NCBI GenBank assembly: GCA_964424335.1
Contig: CAYRIY010000003.1
Coordinates: 1 to 64,000, forward strand
From: CAYRIY01 sp964424335
GTDB lineage: Bacteria > Bacillota > Limnochordia > DTU080 > RSA5
Length of the DNA stretch: 64,000 nt
Direction: 5' to 3'
Shown: piece after piece, positions 16,560 through 25,107 of the stretch
Layout: each line of letters begins with the position of its first letter
Position numbering within the stretch: position 1 is the first letter of the stretch
The notes under the pieces: generated by a model
Databases searched by the model: none
Seen by the model: the letters and a program-made list of their open reading frames with translations, nothing else
Told to the model about the DNA's origin: nothing
Program-made: the position numbers and the translations under genes

Positions 16560-18365
16560 ATGACGAACATGGAGACAATGCGCACACATCACTGTGGAGT
16601 ACTTCGTGTTGAGGATGTCGGCAAGGTCGTGACGGTCGCCGGCTGGGTCCAGCGAAGGCGAGACCATGGCGGCCTCATCTTCGTGGACCTGCGGGATCGG
16701 TCCGGCGTAGTCCAGGTCGTCTTTAACCCACAGGACCTCGGTCCGGAGATGTTTGCCCAGAGCGAGCGCTTGCGGGGCGAATACGTCATCTCGGTGTAGG
16801 GAGAAGTGCGCCGCAGGCTCGAAGGCATGGAAAATCCAAACTTGTCCACGGGCGATATCGAGCTCGTGGCGACGAGGCTTGTCATTCTCAACACGGCTGC
16901 TCCGCCTCCGTTTCACCTTGACTCCGCCCTCGATGTCGATGAAAGCCTTCGCCTTCGCTTTCGGTACCTTGACCTGCGGCGTGAGGAGATGCAGCGAAAC
17001 CTGAAGCTGCGCCACCAAGTGACGCAAGGGATCCGGAACTACTTGGACGGGCTCGGCTTTTACGAGATCGAGACGCCGATGTTGACCCGGAGCACGCCCG
17101 AGGGAGCACGGGACTTCCTCGTTCCAAGTCGTCTCAATCCCGGCACGTTCTTTGCGCTGCCGCAATCTCCTCAGCTTTTCAAACAGTTGCTGATGGTCTC
17201 GGGCCTCGACCGGTACTTTCAAATCGTCCGTTGCTTTAGAGACGAAGACTTGAGGGCCGACCGGCAACCGGAGTTTACGCAGCTCGACATGGAGATGTCC
17301 TTCGTCGATGTCGACGAAGTCATCGAGATCGTAGAAGGCCTGATGATTTCGCTCTTTGACCCGTTGGTCGGGACGAATCTGCAAACCCCGTTTCCTCGCC
17401 TCACGTACGACCAGGCGATGAACGAGTATGGATCGGATAAGCCCGACATTCGCTTCGGTCTAAAGCTCGTCGACGTCTCCGATTTGGCGAAGGGATCCGG
17501 TTTTCAGGTGTTCTCCAAGGTCGTCGAGTCGGGCGGAGTCGTAAAGGGAATCAACGCCAAGGTCAAGGGCGACGGCTGGTCCCGCCGTGAGATCGACCAG
17601 CTCGGCGAGTTTGCGGTCCAGCAGGGCGCGAAAGGACTTGCATGGATCATTTTCGGCCAGGAAGAGCCGAGGTCGCCGATCGCAAAGTTCATGTCGCCCG
17701 ATAGCCTCGCGGCGATCGGGGAAGCCATGGGCGCCGAGACGGGAGACCTCTTGCTCTTTGTCGCCGATCAAAAGGCGACAGCCAACGAGGTGCTGGGGCG
17801 CGTGCGCCTCAACCTCGCAGAGCGCCTCGGACTTGCGGACACCGACGGCTTCTCCTTTTGCTGGGTGGTCGATTGGCCACTCTTGGAGTGGGATGACGAG
17901 GAGAAGAGGTACACTGCGGTCCACCATCCGTTCACCTCGCCGCACCCCGAAGATCTCGAGCGACTCGAGAGCGATCCCGGAAGCGTGCGGGCGCTTGCGT
18001 ATGACCTGGTATTAAATGGCGTCGAGCTCGGCGGGGGGAGCATTCGGATCCACCGCCGCGACGTGCAGGAGCGGGTGTTCCGGGCCCTTGGCATCACGGC
18101 CGATGAGGCCGCCGAGAAGTTTGGCTTCCTGCTCGAGGCGTTCGAGTATGGGGCGCCTCCACACGGAGGGATTGCGTTTGGGCTCGACCGCATGGTCATG
18201 TTGATGGCCGGGATGGACTCGATCAGGGATGTCATCGCATTTCCCAAGACGCAGCGAGGAGCGTGTCTCATGACGCAGGCGCCCTCCTCGGCATCGCCGC
18301 GACAGCTCGATGAGCTATACATCAGGCTCGACCCGGAGGTCGCCGCCCTGCGGGATGGGCGGTAG
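16560..18365 (+). pseudogene. aspS: Aspartyl-tRNA synthetase, reading frame interrupted by an in-frame TAG
   Basis: The frame encodes AspRS over its whole length except for TAG at 16797-16799 (codon 80). Before it lies the OB-fold anticodon domain up to GEYVISV; after it, in the same frame, the protein resumes with GEVRRRLEGMENPNL and runs through motif 2 (CFRDEDLRADRQPEFTQLD), the bacterial insertion domain and motif 3 (GIAFGLDRMVMLMAG) to a normal C-terminus. Homologues have Lys, Arg or similar at this position. AspRS is normally essential, so a sequencing error, readthrough or a recent nonsense change must be distinguished. No frameshift is present. Confidence 0.85.
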
Positions 18366-18367
18366 AC

Positions 18368-18397
18368 TTGTCGAACCGTCCTGCGCCGTGATATGAT
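18368..18397 (+). promoter_or_regulatory. Promoter of the 6S RNA gene
   Basis: TTGTCG (18368-18373) and TATGAT (18392-18397) are 18 nt apart, and the -10 is extended (TGa just before it). The predicted start, near 18404, matches the 5' end of the folded 6S RNA. Confidence 0.65.
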
Positions 18398-18403
18398 CGT
18401 TGT

Positions 18404-18605
18404 GCGACATGGTTTCCCTGCTATGTGCGTGTTTAAAGTCGGCCTCGTTATGAGCCAACACCGTAACGAGAGGGAGCCCGGACTCCGCATCGCGATGCAC
18501 ATGCCTAGCATGTCTAGGACGTTGCTGACCGACGGGAGGGCACCCACCTGCCGAGGGCAGGTTCATTAACGGCCGACGAAACGGCATAGCGGGGTCTCTT
18601 TTTAT
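18404..18605 (+). ncRNA. ssrS: 6S RNA
   Basis: This roughly 200-nt gene-free stretch sits between aspS and rarA, where Bacillus encodes a 6S RNA (bsrA). The ends pair: CCCTGCTATG (near 18417) with CATAGCGGGG (near 18587), followed by TCTCTTTTTATT as terminator. The interior can form the long interrupted helix typical of 6S RNA, which binds the sigma-A holoenzyme by mimicking an open promoter. Boundaries are approximate. Confidence 0.85.
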
Positions 18606-18666
18606 TCCTCCAAAATTTAACGCGCAACCTCAATTTTTCCGCGAAACCGCACCGGAGGTGGGCTCC

Positions 18667-19980
18667 ATGGATCTCTTCGAGGCGACTTCCCGTACGGAAC
18701 GGGAGAAGAAAGCGCCTCTTGCCGATCGGATGCGGCCGAGGAACCTCGACGAGTTTGTCGGACAAGCGCGGCTCGTGGGCCCCGGATCTTATTTGCGTCG
18801 ACTATTTGAGGGCGATCGCATCCACTCGCTCGTGCTATACGGCGAACCTGGAACGGGAAAAACGACGCTTGCTCGCCTCGCGGCGTCCTCGACCTCCTCG
18901 CACTTCGAATCGCTCAATGCCGTCACGTCCGGAGTAGGCGACATCCGGCGAGTCATCCAGGAGGCGGCCGATCGGCGGGCGCTTTACGGGAAGGGCACCA
19001 TTCTCTTCATAGACGAAATCCATAGGTTCAACAAGAGTCAACAGGACGCGCTACTGCCTGCAGTCGAAGACGGCACGATCGTCTTGATCGGCGCCACGAC
19101 GGAAAACCCGTACTTCGAAGTCAACGCGCCCCTCCTTTCGCGGGCGCGGGTCGTGCGGCTCGAGCCGCTTAGCCCCGCGGATCTGAGGGTGATCGTGCGG
19201 CGGGCGCTTGCCGACGTAGAGCGCGGGCTCGGGAGCGATGGCCTCGAGATCGATGAGGACGCCGAGGACCACCTCGTTCACATCGCGTCGGGGGACGCGC
19301 GGGTCGCCTTGAACACGTTGGAATTGGCAGCGCTCGGGACGAAGGTGCGCGGCGAACGGCGCATCTCGTTATCCGTGGTGGAGGAAGTGGCCGATCGGGC
19401 CGCCGTTCGATACGATAAGACGGGGGATCAGCACTACGACGTCATATCCGCATTCGTCAAAAGCATGCGCGGCTCAGATCCGGATGCCGTCCTATACTGG
19501 CTTGCGAGAATGCTGGAGGCCGGCGAGGATCCGAGGTTTATCAGCCGCCGCATCGCGATCCACGCGAGCGAGGACGTAGGAAACGCGGACCCCATGGCGC
19601 TCGTGCTCGCGAATGCAGCGGCGCAAACGGTCGAGCGCGTCGGTCTGCCCGAAGGGCAGCTCGCGCTCGCACAAGCAGCCGTGTACGTGGCGACTGCGCC
19701 CAAGAGCAACGCAGTCTGTGTCGGCATTGCCAAAGCTCGCGAGGACGTGCGGGCGGGAGAGGTCGGCCCGGTGCCTAAGCACCTGCGCGACTCACACTAC
19801 TCGGGCGCGGCCGCGCTCGGCCACGGAAAGGGTTACCGCTACCCGCACGATGATCCGTCGGGCTACGTTCGGCAAGACTATTGGCCTGAAGGCATGGAGG
19901 CCAAAGTCTACTACCAGCCTGTCGACCGAGGGCACGAAGCAAGAGTCCGGGAGCGGATGAACCGACTTAGGGAGCGTTGA
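18667..19980 (+). CDS. rarA: Replication-associated recombination protein A (AAA+ ATPase)
   Basis: RarA (MgsA/YrvN) is a 437-residue AAA+ ATPase of the clamp-loader clade acting at stalled replication forks. It has Walker A GEPGTGKTTLARL, Walker B FIDEIHRFNKSQQD, sensor 1 IGATTENPYFEVN and the C-terminal MgsA domain (DSHYSGAAALGHGKGYRYPHD). I chose the ATG at 18667 with CCGGAGGTG spaced about 6 nt upstream, over the GTG at 18658 inside that site. Confidence 0.95.
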   Translation: MDLFEATSRTEREKKAPLADRMRPRNLDEFVGQARLVGPGSYLRRLFEGDRIHSLVLYGEPGTGKTTLARLAASSTSSHFESLNAVTSGVGDIRRVIQEAADRRALYGKGTILFIDEIHRFNKSQQDALLPAVEDGTIVLIGATTENPYFEVNAPLLSRARVVRLEPLSPADLRVIVRRALADVERGLGSDGLEIDEDAEDHLVHIASGDARVALNTLELAALGTKVRGERRISLSVVEEVADRAAVRYDKTGDQHYDVISAFVKSMRGSDPDAVLYWLARMLEAGEDPRFISRRIAIHASEDVGNADPMALVLANAAAQTVERVGLPEGQLALAQAAVYVATAPKSNAVCVGIAKAREDVRAGEVGPVPKHLRDSHYSGAAALGHGKGYRYPHDDPSGYVRQDYWPEGMEAKVYYQPVDRGHEARVRERMNRLRER

Positions 19981-20022
19981 CGCTGTTGTCATTGGCGTGC
20001 TATCATTGGGCTGACGTAAAAG

Positions 20023-20043
20023 CGAGTGTTTTACTCGGGTTTT
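20023..20043 (+). terminator. Possible terminator after rarA
   Basis: CGAGT (20023-20027) pairs with ACTCG (20033-20037) around a GTTTT loop, then GG and TTTT. The stem is only 5 bp, and a competing GTAAAA/TTTTAC pairing overlaps it. Confidence 0.4.
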
Positions 20044-20116
20044 GTTGGTGTTCACGAGCCCCGTTGCTATAGGATTTGAGTAAAACCTTGCGAAACGGCG
20101 GAGGTGACTAGTCGCC

Positions 20117-20566
20117 TTGAGAATATCCTCGAGAGGCGAGTACGGAGTGAGGGCGATGTTCGACCTGGCGCAGCGTTACGGCGAGGGCCCCATCGCGCTC
20201 AAGCTGATCGCCGAGCGACAACAGGTATCGGAACACTACCTCGAGCAGTTGATGGGGGCCCTTCGCAAGGCGGGGCTCGTCGGCAGCGTGCGCGGCGCGC
20301 AAGGCGGGTACGAGCTGCTGACACATCCTGAGAACATCTCGATCGGCGACATTATCAGAGCGCTCGAGGGGCCGGTGCTCACGGTGCACGGCTCCGACGG
20401 CAACGCCCAAAAACCGGAGGACCCGGACCAACTCGCTATTTGGATGATGTGGAGTTCGATGGCCGAGAAGGTCAACGCCGCGCTCGACTCCTACTCTTTG
20501 GCAGAGCTTTGCGATGAGGCGGCCAGAATGAAGGCGCAGGGCGATTCATTCATGTATCACATCTGA
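20117..20566 (+). CDS. cymR: Rrf2-family transcriptional regulator, CymR-like
   Basis: The 149-residue protein has the Rrf2 winged helix (RISSRGEYGVRAMFDLA, SEHYLEQLMGALRKAGLV, VRGAQGGYEL). It lacks the three clustered Cys of IscR, so it probably binds no Fe-S cluster, like CymR, the cysteine-metabolism repressor. Its position directly before the cysteine desulfurase gene, as in B. subtilis, supports this. The TTG start at 20117 has GGAGGTGAC upstream. A weak promoter (TTGGTG, 17 nt, TATAGG at 20068) may serve it. Confidence 0.85.
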   Translation: MRISSRGEYGVRAMFDLAQRYGEGPIALKLIAERQQVSEHYLEQLMGALRKAGLVGSVRGAQGGYELLTHPENISIGDIIRALEGPVLTVHGSDGNAQKPEDPDQLAIWMMWSSMAEKVNAALDSYSLAELCDEAARMKAQGDSFMYHI

Positions 20567-20630
20567 CTTGACGCCGGCGTTTGGCGATTTGGCGGGCTCG
20601 ATGCTTTAGCAAAGGAGGCGGCGTCCCAGC

Positions 20631-21824
20631 ATGAAGCGGATCTACATGGACTATGCAGCGACGACGCCGCTCGACCCGGACGCGGCGGTGGCCATGCGGC
20701 CGTATCTCGAGGAGGTCTTTGGCAATCCGTCGTCGCTTTACCGCACCGGCAGAGACGCGAGAAGGGCGCTCGACGATGCACGGGATCGCCTCGCGGCGAT
20801 CTTGGGCGCGGACAGCCCCCGGGAGATCATCTTTACGAGCGGAGGCTCGGAGGCTGATAACCTTGCGCTAAAAGGGGTTGCCTGGGCCCTCGAGAAGCAG
20901 GGGCGACACATCGTCACCTCGCAGATCGAGCACCACGCGGTATTGCACGCGGCGGCGTTTTTGGCCGACCGGGGTTTTGAGGTTACGTACGTAGAGCCAA
21001 GCGGCGACGGGGTGATCGAGCCCGGTCGGGTCCGGGACGCGATGCGGGATGACACCATCCTCGTCTCCGTGATGCACGCGAACAATGAAACAGGCGTCAT
21101 TCAGCCGATCGAGGAGATCGCAAAGATCGCCCGAGAGCAAGGGGCGCTTTTCCACACGGACGCGGTCCAGACGGTGGGCCACATCCCCGTGAACGTGCGC
21201 GAGATCGACTGCGACCTCTTGTCGCTTTCGGCTCACAAGTTTTACGGTCCAAGGGGAGTCGGCGCGCTTTACGTCAAAAGGCGCACGCCGATCGTCCCGC
21301 TCATTCACGGCGGTGGGCAAGAGCACGAACTGCGCGCCGGCACCGAATACGTGGCCGGGGCCGTGGGCATGGCAACAGCGCTGGAGCTGGCCGTGGAACG
21401 CATGCACGACGAAGCGGAGCGCCTTGCGGCCTTGCGCGACAGGCTCGCAGGCGGTTTGCTCGAGCTCGTGCCCGGCATAACCGTGAACGGACACTCTGTG
21501 CGACGACTTGCGGGTCACGTCAACGTGTCGATCGACGGCGTCGAAGGAGAGTCGGTGCTGCTCAACCTCGACATGAAGGGAATTGAGGCGTCGAGCGGAT
21601 CTGCCTGCACGTCGGGGTCGATCGAGGCGTCTCACGTGTTGCTCGCCATGGGCCTTGATCGCCGAGCCGCTCTGGGATCGGTCCGCTTTACGCTTGGGCG
21701 CCACACCACGGCGGACGAGGTAGAAGAGGTGCTCGTCGTGCTGCCGCAAATCATCGATCGCTTGCGCAGCGCGCATTCAGATTCGGGGCGAGCGACCTAC
21801 AGGGAACGCGAGGGGAAGGGTTGA
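20631..21824 (+). CDS. Cysteine desulfurase (IscS/NifS family, YrvO-like)
   Basis: This 397-residue PLP enzyme removes sulfur from cysteine as a persulfide. The PLP lysine is Lys203 in LSAHKFYGPRG, and the catalytic Cys326 lies in SSGSACTSGS, which marks the IscS-like class. The N-terminus MDYAATTPLDP is typical. mnmA begins 6 nt after its stop, so its main partner is probably MnmA in tRNA 2-thiouridine synthesis, as for YrvO. The ATG follows AAAGGAGGCGG. Confidence 0.95.
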   Translation: MKRIYMDYAATTPLDPDAAVAMRPYLEEVFGNPSSLYRTGRDARRALDDARDRLAAILGADSPREIIFTSGGSEADNLALKGVAWALEKQGRHIVTSQIEHHAVLHAAAFLADRGFEVTYVEPSGDGVIEPGRVRDAMRDDTILVSVMHANNETGVIQPIEEIAKIAREQGALFHTDAVQTVGHIPVNVREIDCDLLSLSAHKFYGPRGVGALYVKRRTPIVPLIHGGGQEHELRAGTEYVAGAVGMATALELAVERMHDEAERLAALRDRLAGGLLELVPGITVNGHSVRRLAGHVNVSIDGVEGESVLLNLDMKGIEASSGSACTSGSIEASHVLLAMGLDRRAALGSVRFTLGRHTTADEVEEVLVVLPQIIDRLRSAHSDSGRATYREREGKG

Positions 21825-21830
21825 GACGCG

Positions 21831-22970
21831 ATGAGTGTCGCTAAGAGTAAGGGACGAGTGTTGGTTGCGATGAGCGGGGGCGTGGACAGCTCCGTCGCCG
21901 CGGCGTTGCTGATCGAGGAGGGGTATGAGTGCATCGGCGTGACGATGCAGCTTTGGCCCGAGGATCTGCCTGTCGAGCATGAGAGCGGGTGCTGCTCGAT
22001 CTCGGCGGTCGAAGACGCGCGCCGCGTGGCCAACAAACTCGGGATTCCCTACTACGTGCTCAACTTTGCACACTCCTTTGCCGAGCAGGTGATCGATCGG
22101 TTCGCCGAAGAGTACATGCAAGGTCGGACGCCCAACCCTTGCATCGTGTGCAATGAAAAGGTGAAGTTTGGCACGTTTCTCCAAAAGGCGCTCGAGCTTG
22201 AGTGCGACTACGTGGCGACGGGCCACTACGCCTCGGTGGAGTACGATGCCGGGCGAGGACGATTTCTCCTTCGGCGCGGGAAAGACCGTTCCAAAGATCA
22301 AAGTTATACCCTGTACGGCCTCACGCAAGAGCAGTTGTCGCGCACGCTCCTGCCCCTGGGCAAGTACGACAAATCCAAAGTGCGGGAAGAAGCGCGCAAG
22401 CTTGGACTGATCACGGCCAACAAGCCCGACAGCCAGGAAATTTGCTTTGTGCCCGAAGGAGACTACCGCGGCTTCATGGAGCGGTACGCACCGGAGAGCG
22501 TCCACCCGGGTGAGATCGTCGACCTCGAAGGCAACGTGCTCGGGACTCACCGCGGCATCTCCTTTTATACGGTGGGCCAGCGCAAAGGCCTTGGGATCAG
22601 TCACCCGACGCCCTTGTACGTCGTGCGGGTCGATGCAAAGCGCAACCGCGTCGTCGTCGGCCCCAAGGAGGCCGTCGAAGGCGTTGCGCTCCTAGCCGAT
22701 CCCGTCAACTTCGTTTCCGTGCCAAAGCTCGAAGGGCCGATGCACGTCACCTGTAAGATTCGGTATAAGTCGGAGGATACTTCGGCCGTGATCGAGCCCG
22801 GCCCGGACGGCGGCGTCGTAACCCGCTTTGAAGAGCCCGAGCGGGCGATCACGCCCGGCCAATCCGTCGTTTGGTACGACGGGGACATCGTCGTCGGCGG
22901 CGGAATCATCGTCAAGGACCTCAAAGTAGATCCCACAAGGCGCGAACCTGCTCGCGCAGCTTCCTCATAA
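21831..22970 (+). CDS. mnmA: tRNA-specific 2-thiouridylase MnmA
   Basis: MnmA (379 residues) thiolates U34 of tRNA-Lys, -Glu and -Gln. The PP-loop SGGVDSS is at residues 15-21. The two catalytic cysteines are Cys104 (TPNPCIVC) and Cys205 (SQEICFVPEGDY). It receives sulfur from the desulfurase encoded just upstream. The ATG at 21831 is 6 nt after that gene's stop, with GGAAGGG-type pairing inside its end. Confidence 0.96.
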   Translation: MSVAKSKGRVLVAMSGGVDSSVAAALLIEEGYECIGVTMQLWPEDLPVEHESGCCSISAVEDARRVANKLGIPYYVLNFAHSFAEQVIDRFAEEYMQGRTPNPCIVCNEKVKFGTFLQKALELECDYVATGHYASVEYDAGRGRFLLRRGKDRSKDQSYTLYGLTQEQLSRTLLPLGKYDKSKVREEARKLGLITANKPDSQEICFVPEGDYRGFMERYAPESVHPGEIVDLEGNVLGTHRGISFYTVGQRKGLGISHPTPLYVVRVDAKRNRVVVGPKEAVEGVALLADPVNFVSVPKLEGPMHVTCKIRYKSEDTSAVIEPGPDGGVVTRFEEPERAITPGQSVVWYDGDIVVGGGIIVKDLKVDPTRREPARAASS

Positions 22971-23082
22971 GAGCCTGTTGCTCGTCCTAACGCGCAAAAC
23001 GGCCGTGCCCTCGTGCGCCGCCCGGGCATACTAATGCCGGCAACTCGCTGCCAACCTTAAAGGGCGCCGAGGTGAGCGACGT

Positions 23083-23649
23083 TTGCGTCGAGGGCGGGAC
23101 GTCATTGGAATCCCCATCATGGCAACGGGCGCCGATCGGACGCTCGGAACTGTTGCCGACCTATACTTTAGGCCAGACGGCGCGGTCTGGGCGTTTCTCG
23201 TCGCGCCGGCGAAAGGCCTCTTCAAGCGTCCGATCCGAGTTGCGCTCGCACGATTTGACGCCATCCGCGACGGCAAAGCGTACATCGAACGCGACAAATT
23301 TTCCGACGAAAAAGGAGCCGACGTTCCAAATGTGACTGCGCGGGGCGAGCGGACCGGCCTGTGCGGCAAAAACTTGATCACGGCAGACGGAAAGCAGCTC
23401 GGAACCATCGCCGACGTCGTGCTCGACGGGCTTACGCAAAAACGCCCCTCGGGCGCGGCGAAAGGAGTCTCCATGAGTCTTTGGGGCTTTGAAGTCTCCG
23501 ACGGCATTGTCAAAGACTTACTCGACGGGCGGCCGGTCGTCGAGGCCGCAGGCGCCTATCTCGACGGAGATGACGTGGTATTGGACGCAGCGCGCAAACA
23601 CATGAACTTGGCCCCGAGCGGTCATGATACCCGTGAAGGGAGTGAGTGA
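23083..23649 (+). CDS. PRC-barrel domain protein
   Basis: The 188-residue protein contains two PRC-barrel-like repeats (about residues 8-75 and 90-165), each with a pattern like GADRTLGTVADLYF and ADGKQLGTIADVVLD. PRC barrels are small beta domains found in RNA-processing and photosynthetic-assembly proteins; no function can be given. The TTG at 23083 has GAGGTGAG 6-9 nt upstream; no ATG fits in frame before the domain. A similar protein precedes the AI-2E-type gene and alaS in Bacillus. Confidence 0.75.
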   Translation: MRRGRDVIGIPIMATGADRTLGTVADLYFRPDGAVWAFLVAPAKGLFKRPIRVALARFDAIRDGKAYIERDKFSDEKGADVPNVTARGERTGLCGKNLITADGKQLGTIADVVLDGLTQKRPSGAAKGVSMSLWGFEVSDGIVKDLLDGRPVVEAAGAYLDGDDVVLDAARKHMNLAPSGHDTREGSE

Positions 23650-23882
23650 CCGACATGTTTCGCATGTTTCGGGGTCGATTGTTTTGGAGTGTTGCCGGTA
23701 TTGCCGCGGCTGCGTACCTTCTTCGCCGCTCGAGGCGGAGCCCTGTCGATGCATTGAGGTATACGCCGGACCGGATCGCGATGGATGATGTCGTGCGCGT
23801 CGGAAAGACGGCGCTTGACTCGGCGCTTAGCGCGGGGCGCTCGCTGGTCGACACGACGGCGAAGGCCTTGGCGCGGCGATAA
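23646..23882 (+). CDS. Small membrane-anchored protein of unknown function
   Basis: This 78-residue protein has one N-terminal hydrophobic segment (about residues 12-26), an Arg-rich patch (LLRRSRRS) and an amphipathic C-terminal helix. I do not recognise the family; small membrane genes occur at this place in Bacillus. The GTG at 23646 overlaps the previous stop by 4 nt; the ATG at 23655 is an alternative. Confidence 0.6.
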   Translation: MTDMFRMFRGRLFWSVAGIAAAAYLLRRSRRSPVDALRYTPDRIAMDDVVRVGKTALDSALSAGRSLVDTTAKALARR

Positions 23883-23939
23883 ATCAGCGCTGCCTAGCGA
23901 ACTGGAGGCGCCCCTAGGATGGAATCGAGTCGACATTAG

Positions 23940-24965
23940 ATGTCACGCCGTGCCAAGCTGATTGTCCTTGTGGCCGCGGCCCTCACGGCGGCGCTCCTCA
24001 TCTTGCGCGTGCGGGGTGTACTCACGCCGTTTTTCCTGGGGGGCGCGGTTGCGTACGTAAGTTATCCGCTCGTTCGATTGCTTGAATCCAAACAGGTTCC
24101 ACGCGGGACGGCGATCCTCTTGGTGTACGCCATGTTCGCCGTCTTCGTCATTTTGCTCGTCTACGCCGTTCTCCCAAGCCTGACCCGAGAGCTCGATCAA
24201 ATGATCGCGATTTTGCCGGAGCAGACAAGGAGGCTCGAAGGGCTCACCGACCACGCCCTCAAAGACCTGCAGAAGCTTTGGATGCCGGAGATGTTGCAGG
24301 AAGTCGTCAACCTCTCGCTCCGGCGAGCGGAGGATCTGCTCGGGCGTTTTGCTTCGCGGATCGCAGAGCTGCTTGTAGGGCTGGTCTCGCACGTGTTCAA
24401 CCTCGTTCTCGCGCCGTTTCTCGCTTACTACCTGCTGAGGGATCTCCATTCGATCCAGCGAGCGGCGATCGCGTGGATGCCGAGCGGCGTGCGCAAGGAC
24501 GTGCTCGACCTTGGTCGCAAGGTGAATCACGTCGTGTCGGGGTTTTTGCGCGGCCAGTTGATCGTCTCGTGCATCGTCGGAATACTCGTCGCATCCGGTC
24601 TTTCGCTGCTTGGCGTCAAGTACGCCATCATCGTCGGGATCTTCGCGGGACTTGCCGACATTATCCCGTACTTTGGCCCGCTCATCAGCGCGGTTCCCGC
24701 CGTCGCCCTGGCCCTCACGGTTTCACCGTGGACGGCCTTGTGGGTCGTGATCTTGCTCATCGCCATCCAGCAGTTCGAGGGCAGTGTGCTCAGTCCCAAG
24801 ATCGTGGGGGATCGTGTCGGCCTTCACCCGCTCACGGTAATCTTCGCGGTGCTTGCCGGAGGGGAACTGATGGGAATACTTGGAATGCTGATGGCGGTGC
24901 CGGTCGCGGCCACTGTCAAGGTCGTCGCGGCCCACGTGGGAGACCGGATCCTAGAGCGCGGGTAA
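23940..24965 (+). CDS. AI-2E family transporter (YrrI-like)
   Basis: The 341-residue protein has about eight membrane segments with the family arrangement: paired N-terminal helices, a soluble central region (about residues 80-150), then the conserved C-terminal block including GLADIIPYFGPLISAVPA and IQQFEGSVLSPKIVGDRVGLHP. Family members export AI-2 or small ions; the name does not prove the substrate. It lies before alaS, as YrrI does in B. subtilis. The ATG has no clear ribosome site, but a 6-codon ORF ends right before it. Confidence 0.88.
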   Translation: MSRRAKLIVLVAAALTAALLILRVRGVLTPFFLGGAVAYVSYPLVRLLESKQVPRGTAILLVYAMFAVFVILLVYAVLPSLTRELDQMIAILPEQTRRLEGLTDHALKDLQKLWMPEMLQEVVNLSLRRAEDLLGRFASRIAELLVGLVSHVFNLVLAPFLAYYLLRDLHSIQRAAIAWMPSGVRKDVLDLGRKVNHVVSGFLRGQLIVSCIVGILVASGLSLLGVKYAIIVGIFAGLADIIPYFGPLISAVPAVALALTVSPWTALWVVILLIAIQQFEGSVLSPKIVGDRVGLHPLTVIFAVLAGGELMGILGMLMAVPVAATVKVVAAHVGDRILERG

Positions 24966-25044
24966 TCGTGCCCCGCGCATGTCGAAAACGCGCCCCGATT
25001 TCCCCGAAAGCCGCATGGCAAAAGGCATAGCGCGGGACTTTTGG

Positions 25045-25073
25045 TTGACAAAGGAAATGCGCTCTTGTAACAT
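25045..25073 (+). promoter_or_regulatory. Sigma-A promoter for alaS
   Basis: TTGACA (25045-25050) and TAACAT (25068-25073) are 17 nt apart. The AT-rich ATTAATTAAT that follows spans the likely start. The 5' leader is only about 30 nt, too short for a T-box. Confidence 0.75.
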
Positions 25074-25107
25074 TAATTAATGCATTTCCAGCGAGGAGGC
25101 TCGGCTC

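Noticed and set aside
16560..18365. Genome-wide reassignment of TAG to a sense codon as explanation for aspS
   Set aside because: Many intact genes in the window end in TAG at the expected length (for example tgt, yajC, secD, xseA and aspS itself), so TAG is a normal stop here.
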